Shown piece after piece: positions 1 through 6,400 of a DNA stretch of 9,224 nt (its first letter is position 1; the number at the start of each line of letters is the position of its first letter). The DNA is taken from positions 1 to 9,224 of the forward strand of contig CABJAV010000054.1 in assembly GCA_902363675.1 (NCBI GenBank), given 5' to 3'. The stretch is from Lachnospiraceae bacterium. Its GTDB lineage: Bacteria; Bacillota; Clostridia; Lachnospirales; Lachnospiraceae. Both the position numbers and the translations under genes were made by a program. Below the pieces are notes generated by a model that was given only the letters and a program-made list of their open reading frames with translations, ran no database searches and was not told where the DNA came from.

Positions 1-168
1 CCACGCTTTTAGATCGTAGAACCCAATGGCGGACCATTAGCCTGTAGGTAAGCAATCCACGTATAACAGAGTGGCCAACTGCCGGGGACTGTTAAACTAG
101 GGCTCTTTTCCAATGCTGTCAGGAAAACAAATGTGACTGGGGTTAAGAAAAATTTCTTGAAATTAACT
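1..168 (+). other. Structured noncoding segment, possible 3' end of a mobile element
   Basis: No reading frame here looks like protein. The sequence can form several short hairpins: AATGG-CGGA-CCATT at about 28-41, CCAC/GTGG around a 10-base loop at 57-74, and a pairing of GTTAA with TTAAC at about 142-166. A string of small hairpins ending in a terminal stem is the look of the noncoding 3' end (omega RNA plus right end) of IS605/IS607-type tnpB elements, and the wording of the sequence feels familiar from such elements. That attribution comes from memory, not from a match. The upstream part lies outside the window. It could also be another structured RNA or plain intergenic DNA. Confidence 0.3.
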
Positions 169-174
169 CTTGAC

Positions 175-232
175 AAAAGTCACTTCATAACAGAAAGGGG
201 TAAACTGGGACAATGTTGATAAAGTGACTTTT
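175..232. repeat. 11-bp perfect inverted repeat
   Basis: AAAAGTCACTT at 175-185 is the exact reverse complement of AAGTGACTTTT at 222-232, with 36 bases between. It straddles the point where the Big_2 reading frame becomes recognisable, so it may mark a junction or simply be a chance hairpin. Confidence 0.4.
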
Positions 233-385
233 TCGGTCCTCAATCCGGATGTGGCGCGCGTTAGCTCAAATGGCAGGATCACGGGTCTGAAGCCCGGAAA
301 GACAGTTGTAAAGGCGGTTGTCAGACTGGAAAACGGTCAGTCAAAGGTCATAAGAATGACCGTAACCGTAAATAAGAAGAAGTAA
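191..385 (+). pseudogene. C-terminal fragment of a Big_2 (bacterial Ig-like) surface protein
   Basis: An open frame runs from just after a stop at 188-190 to TAA at 383-385, with no start codon. It encodes about 64 residues containing VTFSVLNPDVARVSSNGRIT, then GLKPGKTVVKAVV, and a lysine-rich end. The order 'S-NP-VA-VSS-G-ITGLKPGKT-V-A' is the core of a Big_2 domain, found in repeats in cell-surface proteins of Firmicutes. Only the last domain remains; the start of the protein is missing and the sequence before 190 does not continue it in any frame. An element or deletion probably cut the gene near 175-210, where an 11-bp inverted repeat sits. The domain call is good; the identity of the parent protein is unknown. 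Confidence 0.65.
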
Positions 386-453
386 TAGCTGTTGGAAATA
401 CGTTACTGGAATGAGGCACGAGTGAACAGTAATGGGATGACGGAATCTGGCTG

Positions 454-486
454 ACAAACACCCCCTGGGGCTTGTGGTTTTTCTGT
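454..486 (+). terminator. Possible rho-independent terminator after the Big_2 fragment
   Basis: ACAA at 454-457 can pair with TTGT at 472-475, and the C-run at 461-465 with GGGG at 467-470, followed by GGTTTTT. The stem is imperfect because of an internal loop and a very tight apex, but a GC-rich stem followed by Ts about 70 bp after a stop codon fits a terminator. The stretch 386-453 holds nothing I recognise. Confidence 0.4.
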
Positions 487-536
487 TCTATGGTAAAGTA
501 GGTACAGAAAAAAACTAAGTCTCAGGGGGAATTTTT

Positions 537-579
537 ATGCACATGGCAGATGCGCTGGTCACTCCGGCTGTGGCAGGTA
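537..579 (+). pseudogene. N-terminal stub of a CbiM-like energy-coupling permease
   Basis: ATG at 537 follows an AGGGGG ribosome site eight bases upstream, at about 523-528. The first 15 residues read MHMADALVTPAVAGT, which matches the conserved start of CbiM-type permeases of cobalt/nickel ECF transporters (MHMADAL-PAV). After that the frame loses resemblance, the expected membrane segments are absent and the frame stops at 732-734. About 14 codons of a gene that is normally over 200 codons long remain, joined to unrelated sequence near 577-580. The signature is short, but the ribosome site plus start codon support it. Confidence 0.5.
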
Positions 580-894
580 CGGCTGAACTGGAAGCAGACG
601 GAGATGCGTATGAGACAGCGGCAGCTGTATATCAAAAATTTTGGAGATCTGGTAAACACAGCGGCCCCTATACATGTGAAACAGGACTCACTGGTACACA
701 ATGTGCTTGCCAAATTTGTCATCATGCCGGGTGAAAAGGAAGAGTACACAGCAAGAGGTTCCGTGCTTATGGGCGGTGTGAAGCTGCACCAGAGCTTTGC
801 TGCAACCGGATGTAGTGACAAGACCAGATATTTTCAGGATTTTGGGTCTAGGATTTACTTTATGGAGAAACACGAGGAAAAAAATTCAGACTAG
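580..894 (+). pseudogene. C-terminal enzyme fragment, possibly GH36-type alpha-galactosidase
   Basis: This frame is open from 550 to the TAG at 892-894 and is clearly protein-like from about 580 to 867. It contains the segments IKNFGDLVNTAAPIHVKQDS, LVHNVLAKFVIMPGEKEEY and RYFQDFGSRIYFME. The closing pattern (LM-GG-KL, then QDF-SR-YF-E near the natural end of the chain) recalls the C-terminal beta domain of family 36 alpha-galactosidases, which I can only suggest from memory. The catalytic barrel is absent. The frame differs from that of the CbiM stub just upstream, so the two pieces come from different genes. The last residues before the stop are probably not original, because an SDR piece starts in another frame at about 882. 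Confidence 0.4.
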
Positions 895-1085
895 ATGTCA
901 ATGTTAAAACAGTGCATTATCTCACCAAGAGCGTGGTCAAAAAGATGGAAAAGCAGTATGGCGGTTATATCCTAAATGTGGCAAGCTCAGCAGGAATGCT
1001 TCCGGCAGGACCATTTATGACGACCTATTACGCTACAAAGGCGTATGTAGCCAGCTTTACAAGAGCAGTAGAGAGGAATGTCTGA
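882..1085 (+). pseudogene. Internal fragment of a short-chain dehydrogenase/reductase (SDR)
   Basis: The frame reads LDVNVKTVHYLTKSVVKKME, then GGYILNVASSAG, MLPAGPFMTTYYATKAY and VASFTRAVE, and ends at TGA 1083-1085. It carries the classical SDR signatures: the N-V-A-S-S-A-G strand with the catalytic Ser, and the Y-x3-K pair in TYYATKAY. The N-terminal Rossmann half with the TGxxxGxG nucleotide site is missing, and the C-terminal substrate part stops after RAVERNV. About 65 of the usual 250-270 residues remain. The stop lies two bases before the -35 box of the TetR gene, so the promoter segment is directly abutted to the broken gene. It cannot be functional. Confidence 0.7.
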
Positions 1086-1086
1086 C

Positions 1087-1115
1087 TTGACAAATAAACG
1101 ACCGTTTACTATAAT
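1087..1115 (+). promoter_or_regulatory. Sigma-A promoter of the TetR gene
   Basis: A consensus -35 TTGACA (1087-1092) is followed after exactly 17 bases by a consensus -10 TATAAT (1110-1115). The predicted start, near 1122, lies inside the downstream operator half. Both boxes are perfect, so strong expression is expected unless repressed. Confidence 0.85.
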
Positions 1116-1139
1116 TGGAATGTAAACGGTCGTTTATTT
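1092..1139. promoter_or_regulatory. Duplicated palindromic operator, probable TetR autoregulation site
   Basis: An 18-bp arm at 1092-1109 is perfectly repeated in inverse orientation at 1122-1139, with 12 bases between. Each arm is itself a near-perfect palindrome, TAAACG-2-CGTTTA. There are thus two copies of one site: the first fills the -35/-10 spacer and the second covers the predicted transcription start. Two regulator dimers bound here would block polymerase. TetR-family proteins commonly bind such sites next to their own gene, so control by the regulator that follows is the simplest reading. Confidence 0.75.
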
Positions 1140-1160
1140 TATGGAACAGGAGGTTTGGGT

Positions 1161-1742
1161 ATGTCAAAAACTACAAAGGAAGATATATTGATTGTTGCAT
1201 TACATTTATTTGCGAGAGATGGATATGAAGCAGTTTCTGTCAGTCAGATTGCGGGTGAGCTTGGCATGACAAAAGGTGCATTGTATAGGCATTATGAGAG
1301 TAAGAGAGATATTTTTGAACATATTGTAAAAAGGATGGAGCAGGGGGATGGCGAACAGGCAGAATCACATGATATGCCTGCTGATAAAAAGGAAAATGAA
1401 CCTGAACAGTATGAAGAGATTTCTGCGGACAATTTCATGGAATACAGTAAATCTATGTTTTCGTATTGGACAGAAAATGATTTTGCATCGTCATTTCGAA
1501 AGATGCTTACGTTAGAGCAGTTTCGGAATGAGGAGATGCAGGCATTGTATCAGCAGTATCTTGTGTCCGGTCCGGCAGGATATGTGAAGAATTTATTCAA
1601 GAGCATGGGTGTTGTGGAGGCAGATAAAAAAGCAACCATGTTTTATTCCATCATGTTTTTCTACTATAGTCTGTATGATGGAGCAAAGGATAAAAAAAGG
1701 ATAAAAGAGCAGTTTGAAAAAAGTATTAGCGGTCTTATATAG
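1161..1742 (+). CDS. TetR/AcrR-family transcriptional regulator
   Basis: A 193-residue DNA-binding repressor candidate. The start at ATG 1161 is chosen because a full AGGAGG site (1148-1153) lies seven bases before it; an in-frame TTG at 1155 would sit almost on that site. Residues 5-50 form the TetR N-terminal domain, with the helix-turn-helix at about 24-46 (VSVSQIAGELGMTKGALYRH) and the typical LYRHYESKRDIF ending. The remaining helical part is the variable ligand-binding and dimer domain; residues 60-85 are unusually rich in Glu, Asp and Lys and may be a flexible loop. Its own promoter carries two copies of a palindromic site, indicating autorepression. The ligand is unknown. Next downstream are a broken methyltransferase and the peptide-resistance operon; no copy of the operator appears before that operon, so a direct link to it is not shown. 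Confidence 0.9.
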   Translation: MSKTTKEDILIVALHLFARDGYEAVSVSQIAGELGMTKGALYRHYESKRDIFEHIVKRMEQGDGEQAESHDMPADKKENEPEQYEEISADNFMEYSKSMFSYWTENDFASSFRKMLTLEQFRNEEMQALYQQYLVSGPAGYVKNLFKSMGVVEADKKATMFYSIMFFYYSLYDGAKDKKRIKEQFEKSISGLI

Positions 1743-1769
1743 GGAACGCATTAGAGAGAAGGGAGAATT

Positions 1770-2088
1770 ATGCGATTAGAACAATGGGGAGCTGGCAAGG
1801 AACATTATCGTATGGGATGCAGGAGAAAAGGGACTTACATTATCTGCTTTTGAATGGGAGAAGGATAGAAAAACGCTGATATATGGGCAGGTAGACTATA
1901 TGTATGGAGAAGCACTTTATAAGCCTGAAATGAAAGAAGGAAATCCTATAAGGTTATATAGTTTGGATGAAATCACGGAGATATTCTGTAAATTAGGACT
2001 TCGTATTTGTAACAGCTTTGCTGATTTCAGTGGAAAGCCGAGTTCTGATAATGATATTCAATTGATGGTTTATTCCATACGGGAATAA
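1770..2088 (+). pseudogene. Truncated, frameshifted SAM-dependent methyltransferase
   Basis: ATG 1770 has a ribosome site (AGAAGGGA, about 1757-1764) but its frame stops after 27 residues at about 1851. A different frame, open from 1780 to TAA 2086-2088, encodes NIIVWDAGEKGLTLSAFEWE, then DRKTLIYGQVDYMYGEALY, the segment IRLYSLDEITEIFCKLGL and an ending PSSDNDIQLMVYSIRE. The last part resembles the C-terminal half of class I SAM methyltransferases: a 'Y-L-EI--L---G' helix-strand pair and a terminal S-D-D-QL-VY strand. The glycine-rich SAM-binding motif is missing. I infer that a deletion removed most of the N-terminal domain and put the original start out of frame. It lies 27 bp after the TetR gene and was probably cotranscribed with it. 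Substrate unknown. Confidence 0.55.
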
Positions 2089-2108
2089 ATCTTCATCAAA
2101 TCTTTATT
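2087..2108 (+). promoter_or_regulatory. 11-bp direct repeat, candidate response-regulator binding site
   Basis: AAATCTTCATC (2087-2097) is followed immediately by AAATCTTTATT (2098-2108), identical in 9 of 11 positions and with an 11-bp period. OmpR-family regulators commonly bind as dimers to direct repeats spaced by about one helical turn, often overlapping a weak -35. A TTATAT at 2122-2127 could act as -10, which would place the second repeat over the -35 region. The regulator encoded in this operon is a plausible binder. Part of the repeat overlaps the stop of the methyltransferase remnant. Confidence 0.4.
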
Positions 2109-2122
2109 TTTTTCTGTTAGGT

Positions 2123-2148
2123 TATATTTCAGTAAGAAATGAAATATA
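2123..2148. repeat. Palindrome upstream of the ABC ATPase gene
   Basis: TATATTTC (2123-2130) and GAAATATA (2141-2148) form a perfect 8-bp inverted repeat around a 10-base centre, immediately before the AGGAAGG ribosome site. It may be an operator or a 5' leader hairpin; no T-run follows, so it is not a terminator. Confidence 0.45.
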
Positions 2149-2166
2149 GAAGGAAGGATAGTAAAG

Positions 2167-2880
2167 ATGGAAATGATGTTACAGACACAAAATCTATGTA
2201 AATATTTTAGAAAACAGAAAGCGGTAAATAATGTTTCACTTAATATCGAAAAGGGACAGATTTATGGACTGCTTGGACCGAATGGCGCTGGTAAATCTAC
2301 CACATTGAAAATGCTGACCGGTATGATGAAACCCACTGCAGGAAAGATTTACTTTGATGGAAAACTTTGGGATAGGAAAGATTTATCAAAAATAGGAGCG
2401 TTAATTGAAAATCCGCCTATTTATGAAAATCTTTCCGCCAGAGAGAATTTGAAGGTAAGACAATTATTGCTTGGTACAGATGAAAACAGAATTGATGAGG
2501 TCTTGCAGATTGTATCACTTACAAACACCGGAAAGAAGAAAGCAGGACAGTTTTCTTTGGGGATGAAGCAAAGACTAGGCATTGCAATGGCATTGCTTGG
2601 AGAACCGGAACTTTTGATATTGGATGAACCTACGAATGGATTAGATCCAATAGGCATCGAGGAATTACGAGAGCTGATCCGGTCTTTTCCGGAACAGGGA
2701 ATCACTGTAATTCTCTCCAGTCATATTCTCTCAGAGGTACAGTTACTTGCAGATAAAGTCGGGATTATTTCAGGTGGAATCTTAGGATACGAAGGAGTAT
2801 TAAAGCAGGGAGATAATCTTGAAGATTTGTTTATGAATGTGGTAAGAAAAACCCAGAAAGCAGGTGAAATCCATGGTTAA
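2167..2880 (+). CDS. Lantibiotic-protection ABC transporter, ATPase subunit (LanF type)
   Basis: A 237-residue cytoplasmic ATPase that powers removal of peptide antibiotics from the membrane with the two permeases that follow. Start ATG 2167 sits nine bases after AGGAAGG. Motifs in order: Walker A GPNGAGKST (37-45), signature FSLGMKQR (129-136), Walker B LLILDEP (149-155) with catalytic Glu154, D-loop NGLD, and switch His186 (SSH). At the Q-loop the usual Gln is replaced by Glu81 in ALIENPPIYENLSARENL; this E-loop is known from LanF-type immunity ATPases and supports that subfamily over generic multidrug ATPases. Length is normal for the family. The last eight bases overlap the next gene, indicating translational coupling. 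The relatives NisF, SpaF and CprA act on lantibiotics; the actual substrate here is unknown. Confidence 0.9.
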   Translation: MEMMLQTQNLCKYFRKQKAVNNVSLNIEKGQIYGLLGPNGAGKSTTLKMLTGMMKPTAGKIYFDGKLWDRKDLSKIGALIENPPIYENLSARENLKVRQLLLGTDENRIDEVLQIVSLTNTGKKKAGQFSLGMKQRLGIAMALLGEPELLILDEPTNGLDPIGIEELRELIRSFPEQGITVILSSHILSEVQLLADKVGIISGGILGYEGVLKQGDNLEDLFMNVVRKTQKAGEIHG

Positions 2881-3604
2881 TATTATAAAAGCAGAACATC
2901 AAAAAGCCAAAAGAACCATGCGAAAAAAGTTTATCTGGGGATTTCCTCTTCTTACATTTGTCATGGCATTTATATTTACTCTTGGGATGACAAATGCTTA
3001 TGCAGAAAGTGTTTGGAACTGGTGGTATACACTTTTGCTGCCGGGGATGATTGCTCTATTTTGTTATCTTTCTGTGGCGCAGGAGAAAAAGATAAAATAC
3101 TATCATTTAATGACTATTCCAACAGACAGAAGAAAATTGTTGCTGGGGAAAATTATTTATATTGGGTACATGATTTTGTTTTCTAATGTGATTGTGTTTG
3201 CAGGAGCAACGCTTGGAGGCTTTCTTCTAACGACACATGTTCCAGTTGGAGGAGCGTTGATTGCAGTATTGTTTCTGACGGTTTCTGAGTTATGGGAGAT
3301 TCCGGTAGCTTTATTTTTAAGTGAACGATTTGGAATGATTGTAAACCTGTTCGTCTGCCTATTTATTACCGTCAGCGGTGTGGTAATATCACAAACCAGA
3401 ATCTGGTATGTACTTGTTTCTGCAATCCCTATGCGAATGATGTGCCCGTTGCTTCATGTTTTACCAAATGGACTTGCCGCAGAAGCAGGGAATCCTCTTT
3501 TGGATACGGGAGTCATTGTTCCGGGAATGTGTCTCTCAATCATCTGGTTTGTTTTTGTAACGGTTCTGTTTTTGAAATGGTTTGAGAGAAGAGAGGTGAA
3601 ATGA
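2873..3604 (+). CDS. Lantibiotic-protection ABC transporter permease (LanE/MutE type)
   Basis: A 243-residue integral membrane subunit of the LanFEG transporter. I choose ATG 2873, six bases after AGGTG, rather than the in-frame GTG 2864; it overlaps the ATPase gene by eight bases. About six membrane helices are visible, near residues 20-40, 52-70, 95-120, 127-148, 153-173 and 217-236. The cytoplasmic N-terminus starts MVNIIKAEHQKAKRT, typical of this family, where a short basic AEHQK-type segment precedes the first helix. WNWWYTLLLPGMIAL and the EKKIKYYHLM--P loop after helix 2 are also family-like. No ATP-binding or signal sequence is present. It is expected to pair with the next gene to form the membrane channel. 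Assignment to MutE/EpiE rests on order, length and these segments. Confidence 0.85.
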   Translation: MVNIIKAEHQKAKRTMRKKFIWGFPLLTFVMAFIFTLGMTNAYAESVWNWWYTLLLPGMIALFCYLSVAQEKKIKYYHLMTIPTDRRKLLLGKIIYIGYMILFSNVIVFAGATLGGFLLTTHVPVGGALIAVLFLTVSELWEIPVALFLSERFGMIVNLFVCLFITVSGVVISQTRIWYVLVSAIPMRMMCPLLHVLPNGLAAEAGNPLLDTGVIVPGMCLSIIWFVFVTVLFLKWFERREVK

Positions 3605-3605
3605 G

Positions 3606-4346
3606 ATGATTGGAAGATCTCTTAATGCAGACTTGCGAAAGATGAAAGGAACATCTGTGATTCTGGCACACTTACTGATTCCGATTATAACCAGCGTTAT
3701 ATTTTTAATATATTACTTTTTTTCACCATGGAATGAAAATATGAAAGTGACTGCATTTTATCAGGCAATAGGAGCAGGACTTCCGGTACTTATTGGAATT
3801 TTTACAGCAAGTGTGATGGAACAGGAACAAAATGCAGGTAATTTTCAAAACCTGTTGTCTTTACCGGATAAACTTACAGCATTTTTATCGAAACTGTTGA
3901 TGCTACTGGTTTTGTGTCTGTGCTCTATCCTATTGACAGCAATCATATTCGGAATTGGATTTGGAAGAATCGCATCAAGCGATATCGAAATCATGAAAGG
4001 ATGTATATTTGCAGCATTGCTGCTGTGGGGAAGCAGTGTTCCACTTTATCTGTGGCAGCTGATTCTGGCTTTTCAGTTTGGAAAAGGGGTATCCATTGGA
4101 GCAGGGATTATATCAGGACTAATTAGTGCATTGATGCTTACCGGACTTGGAGATTATGTGTGGAAATATGTATTTGTCTGCTGGACGGGTAGAGTACCAT
4201 ATACTTATCTGCAATCTGTATTGGGAGAAACTAGTGTAGGTGAATGGTTGTCATTCATACCAGGTTGCTTAATATTTACAGGGATTAGTATGGTATACTA
4301 TTTTTGGTGGGTAAACCATTGGGAAGGAAACAGAATATCGGAATAG
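3606..4346 (+). CDS. Lantibiotic-protection ABC transporter permease (LanG/MutG type)
   Basis: A 246-residue second permease of the transporter. ATG 3606 lies one base after the preceding stop (TGA 3602-3604) and seven bases after AGAGGTG, inside the end of the previous gene. Six hydrophobic helices can be seen at about 18-38, 52-71, 98-120, 132-155, 161-183 and 216-236. The cytoplasmic loop MEQEQNAGNFQNLLSLPDKL (71-90) is the E--AG-F-N-L--P segment conserved in LanE/LanG and related ABC-2 permeases, thought to contact the ATPase. Having two different permeases behind one ATPase, with this length, is the standard LanFEG arrangement. The gene ends 14 bp before the response regulator start. Confidence 0.87.
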   Translation: MIGRSLNADLRKMKGTSVILAHLLIPIITSVIFLIYYFFSPWNENMKVTAFYQAIGAGLPVLIGIFTASVMEQEQNAGNFQNLLSLPDKLTAFLSKLLMLLVLCLCSILLTAIIFGIGFGRIASSDIEIMKGCIFAALLLWGSSVPLYLWQLILAFQFGKGVSIGAGIISGLISALMLTGLGDYVWKYVFVCWTGRVPYTYLQSVLGETSVGEWLSFIPGCLIFTGISMVYYFWWVNHWEGNRISE

Positions 4347-4360
4347 AATCGAGGGAAACT

Positions 4361-5023
4361 ATGGCAAAAATACTGGCAGTTGATGATGAACCGGCAATTT
4401 TGGAAATGATAGAAAGCATTTTGAATAAGGATGGACATCTGGTTACCAAAGTAAGTAATCCACTAAAAATTAATATGGAAGAATTACATCGTTATGACCT
4501 GATTTTACTGGACATTATGATGCCTGGAATTGATGGCTTCGAATTATGCAAAAGAATCAGGGCACTTGTGGATTGTCCGATTTTGTTTCTTACGGCAAAA
4601 ACGGAGGAAAACAGTCTGGTAAACGGACTTTCTTTAGGAGCAGATGATTATATTTCAAAGCCATTTGGAGTGATGGAACTTCGGGCAAGGATCAATGCAC
4701 ATCTTAGAAGAGAGTACAGGGAACATTCTGTCCGGATGGTTTTGGGGAGGGTCTGTATTCAAATATCTCAAAAGAAACTATTGGTTGATGATAAGGAACT
4801 TCCTCTTACGAAAGCGGAGTACGAAATCTGTGAATTTCTGGCTAAAAACAGAGGACAGGTTTTCTCGAAGGAACAGATATTGGAAGCGGTCTTTGGCTTT
4901 GACAATGAGAGTAATGACAGTACTATAATCACGCATATCAAAAATATAAGAGCAAAATTTGCGGATTATGATTATACACCAATAAAAACAGTCTGGGGGA
5001 TTGGATATAAATGGGAAGAGTAA
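4361..5023 (+). CDS. OmpR-family response regulator (LanR/CprR-like)
   Basis: A 220-residue two-component regulator. ATG 4361 follows GAGGG (4351-4355); an in-frame ATG at 4304 inside the previous gene would add 19 residues with no homology to receivers, so it is rejected. The receiver domain (2-115) has the acidic pair D8-D9, phosphorylated Asp51 (LLDIMMPG), Thr78 and Lys100 (SKPF). The C-terminal winged helix (about 125-220) has LPLTKAEYEI--FLAKN-GQVFSKEQ, the recognition helix region STIITHIKNIRAKF and the terminal wing TVWGIGYKWEE. Its likely targets are its own operon, through the direct repeat at 2087-2108. Regulators of this kind next to LanFEG (NisR, CprR, NsrR) respond to antimicrobial peptides through their kinase. 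Confidence 0.92.
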   Translation: MAKILAVDDEPAILEMIESILNKDGHLVTKVSNPLKINMEELHRYDLILLDIMMPGIDGFELCKRIRALVDCPILFLTAKTEENSLVNGLSLGADDYISKPFGVMELRARINAHLRREYREHSVRMVLGRVCIQISQKKLLVDDKELPLTKAEYEICEFLAKNRGQVFSKEQILEAVFGFDNESNDSTIITHIKNIRAKFADYDYTPIKTVWGIGYKWEE

Positions 5024-6387
5024 AGAGAAGCAATGCACTCAGCAGGATTTTTATGAGATATGTACTGGTCATGCTTGGATCATTAGTTGGTTTGGTGATT
5101 GTTGCTTATCTGCTGCTGTACCTTTTGATTAGTGTGGGCTGTATCTATCCGGCGAATTATGCAGAGCAAAAGATTAATGAAGCATATGATACGATTTTAC
5201 GTGCAGATAAAGTAACTGCTGAGATGATTCCTGCACTTTGTGATTATGTAATCTTTTCAGAGAATGGAGAGAAAATAGGTGGAGATCTGTCAGAACAATA
5301 CGAACAGATAGCATGGAATGTTGCAAAGTACGGAAACGCATCCGGGAAATATTTTTATAAAGTAATTGTAAGGGAAAATGAATATGTTGTATTGCAATAT
5401 CGCCTGACACCTCAATATCATTCAGCTTTTTTGAGGGAGCATTTTATAGGACCACAGAATGTGATGATTATTATGTCTGTGATTGGAGCGGTAGCGATTA
5501 TCATCATTCCGTCCATACGTTTTGGAAAAAGAATCAAAAAGCAGATGCAGCCTGTATTAGACGCAATCGGACAAATAAAGGATCAAAATCTGGAATATGA
5601 GACATCCTGTTCCGGTATCAAAGAGTTTGATGACTGTTTATCGGCAATCGATGATATGCGAGATGCATTGCGAGAATCTTTAGAAAAGCAGTGGAAAACA
5701 GAGCAGGAAAAGAAACAACAGATGTCTGCTTTGGCGCATGATATTAAAACACCTCTTACGATTGTACGGGGAAATGCAGAACTACTTTCAGAGACTGAAC
5801 TGACCACAGAACAGAAGAATAATATCACTTATGTTTTGAACGGCACAACACAGATACAAAGTTATGTAAAACAGTTGATAGATGTCACAAAATCATGGAA
5901 TTGCAGTGATGTTACCTATACAACGGTGAGGTTAGAAGATTTTTTCGCAGATATAAAGGAACAGGCACTCGGACTGGTAGAAATCTATCACCAGAAAATA
6001 GATTGGAAGGCGGGACAAAGTGATAAAAAGGTAACGATTGCTTATGATCCAATGTTCCGGGCCGTAATGAATGTGATTCAGAATGCAGTGGAGCATACAA
6101 AAGAAAATGGAATCATTTATATTGACGCAAAGGAGCAGGATGACCGGCTGACATTCATTGTGGAGGATAGCGGATCAGGATTTACAAAAGAAGCATTATT
6201 GCATGGCACAGAGCAGTTTTTTATGGATGACACAAGTAGAAATGGCGAAGCCCATTATGGGATGGGACTATTTTTTGCAAAAACTGTGGCTGAAAAATAT
6301 GGTGGAGGTATTAAACTTTCAAATTCTGAAAATACAGGTGGGGCGAGGGTAGAAATATTTTTCCTGAGTAGTCAAGAAACAAGCTAA
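5011..6387 (+). CDS. Membrane sensor histidine kinase (LanK/CprK-like)
   Basis: A 458-residue sensor partner of the preceding regulator, overlapping it by 13 bp. Helix 1 spans about 17-42. An outside domain of roughly 105 residues follows (43-149), larger than the tiny loop of BceS-type kinases and in the range of NisK/CprK-type sensors that bind peptide directly. Helix 2 is at 150-168, then a HAMP-like linker. The H-box MSALAHDIKTPLT places the phosphorylated residue at His243. The ATPase domain has the N-box NVIQNAVEHT (354-363), G1 EDSGSG (385-390) and G2 HYGMGLFFAKTVAEKYGGGI (415-434). All catalytic residues are present, so it should be active. The ribosome site is weak (GGGGG at 4995-4999, eleven bases upstream), so translation probably depends on coupling. 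An alternative ATG is at 5053. Confidence 0.92.
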   Translation: MGRVKRSNALSRIFMRYVLVMLGSLVGLVIVAYLLLYLLISVGCIYPANYAEQKINEAYDTILRADKVTAEMIPALCDYVIFSENGEKIGGDLSEQYEQIAWNVAKYGNASGKYFYKVIVRENEYVVLQYRLTPQYHSAFLREHFIGPQNVMIIMSVIGAVAIIIIPSIRFGKRIKKQMQPVLDAIGQIKDQNLEYETSCSGIKEFDDCLSAIDDMRDALRESLEKQWKTEQEKKQQMSALAHDIKTPLTIVRGNAELLSETELTTEQKNNITYVLNGTTQIQSYVKQLIDVTKSWNCSDVTYTTVRLEDFFADIKEQALGLVEIYHQKIDWKAGQSDKKVTIAYDPMFRAVMNVIQNAVEHTKENGIIYIDAKEQDDRLTFIVEDSGSGFTKEALLHGTEQFFMDDTSRNGEAHYGMGLFFAKTVAEKYGGGIKLSNSENTGGARVEIFFLSSQETS

Positions 6388-6400
6388 ATAGACCGCAATT

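Noticed and set aside
170..192. TTGACA at 170-175 as a promoter
   Set aside because: No -10-like hexamer at 16-19 bp downstream and no intact gene follows.
522..873. Two minus-strand ORFs (522-821 and 688-873)
   Set aside because: They are the complement of the fragments read on the + strand, have no ribosome sites and show no protein-like motifs.
1155..1160. TTG 1155 as the TetR start
   Set aside because: Only one base separates it from the AGGAGG site; ATG 1161 has a normal seven-base spacing.
2421..2705. Minus-strand ORF inside the ABC ATPase gene
   Set aside because: Shadow of a clearly conserved gene; low-complexity, Ser-rich translation.
2864..2872. GTG 2864 as the LanE start
   Set aside because: It lies within the AGGTG ribosome site itself; ATG 2873 has suitable spacing and the family-typical N-terminus.
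4304..4360. Longer response-regulator start at ATG 4304
   Set aside because: It would add 19 residues encoded within the previous gene, with no receiver homology; ATG 4361 has GAGGG in front and begins the conserved MAKILAVDDE strand.
4695..5038. Overlapping ORFs in other frames over the response regulator and kinase
   Set aside because: Shadows of two well-conserved genes without ribosome sites.
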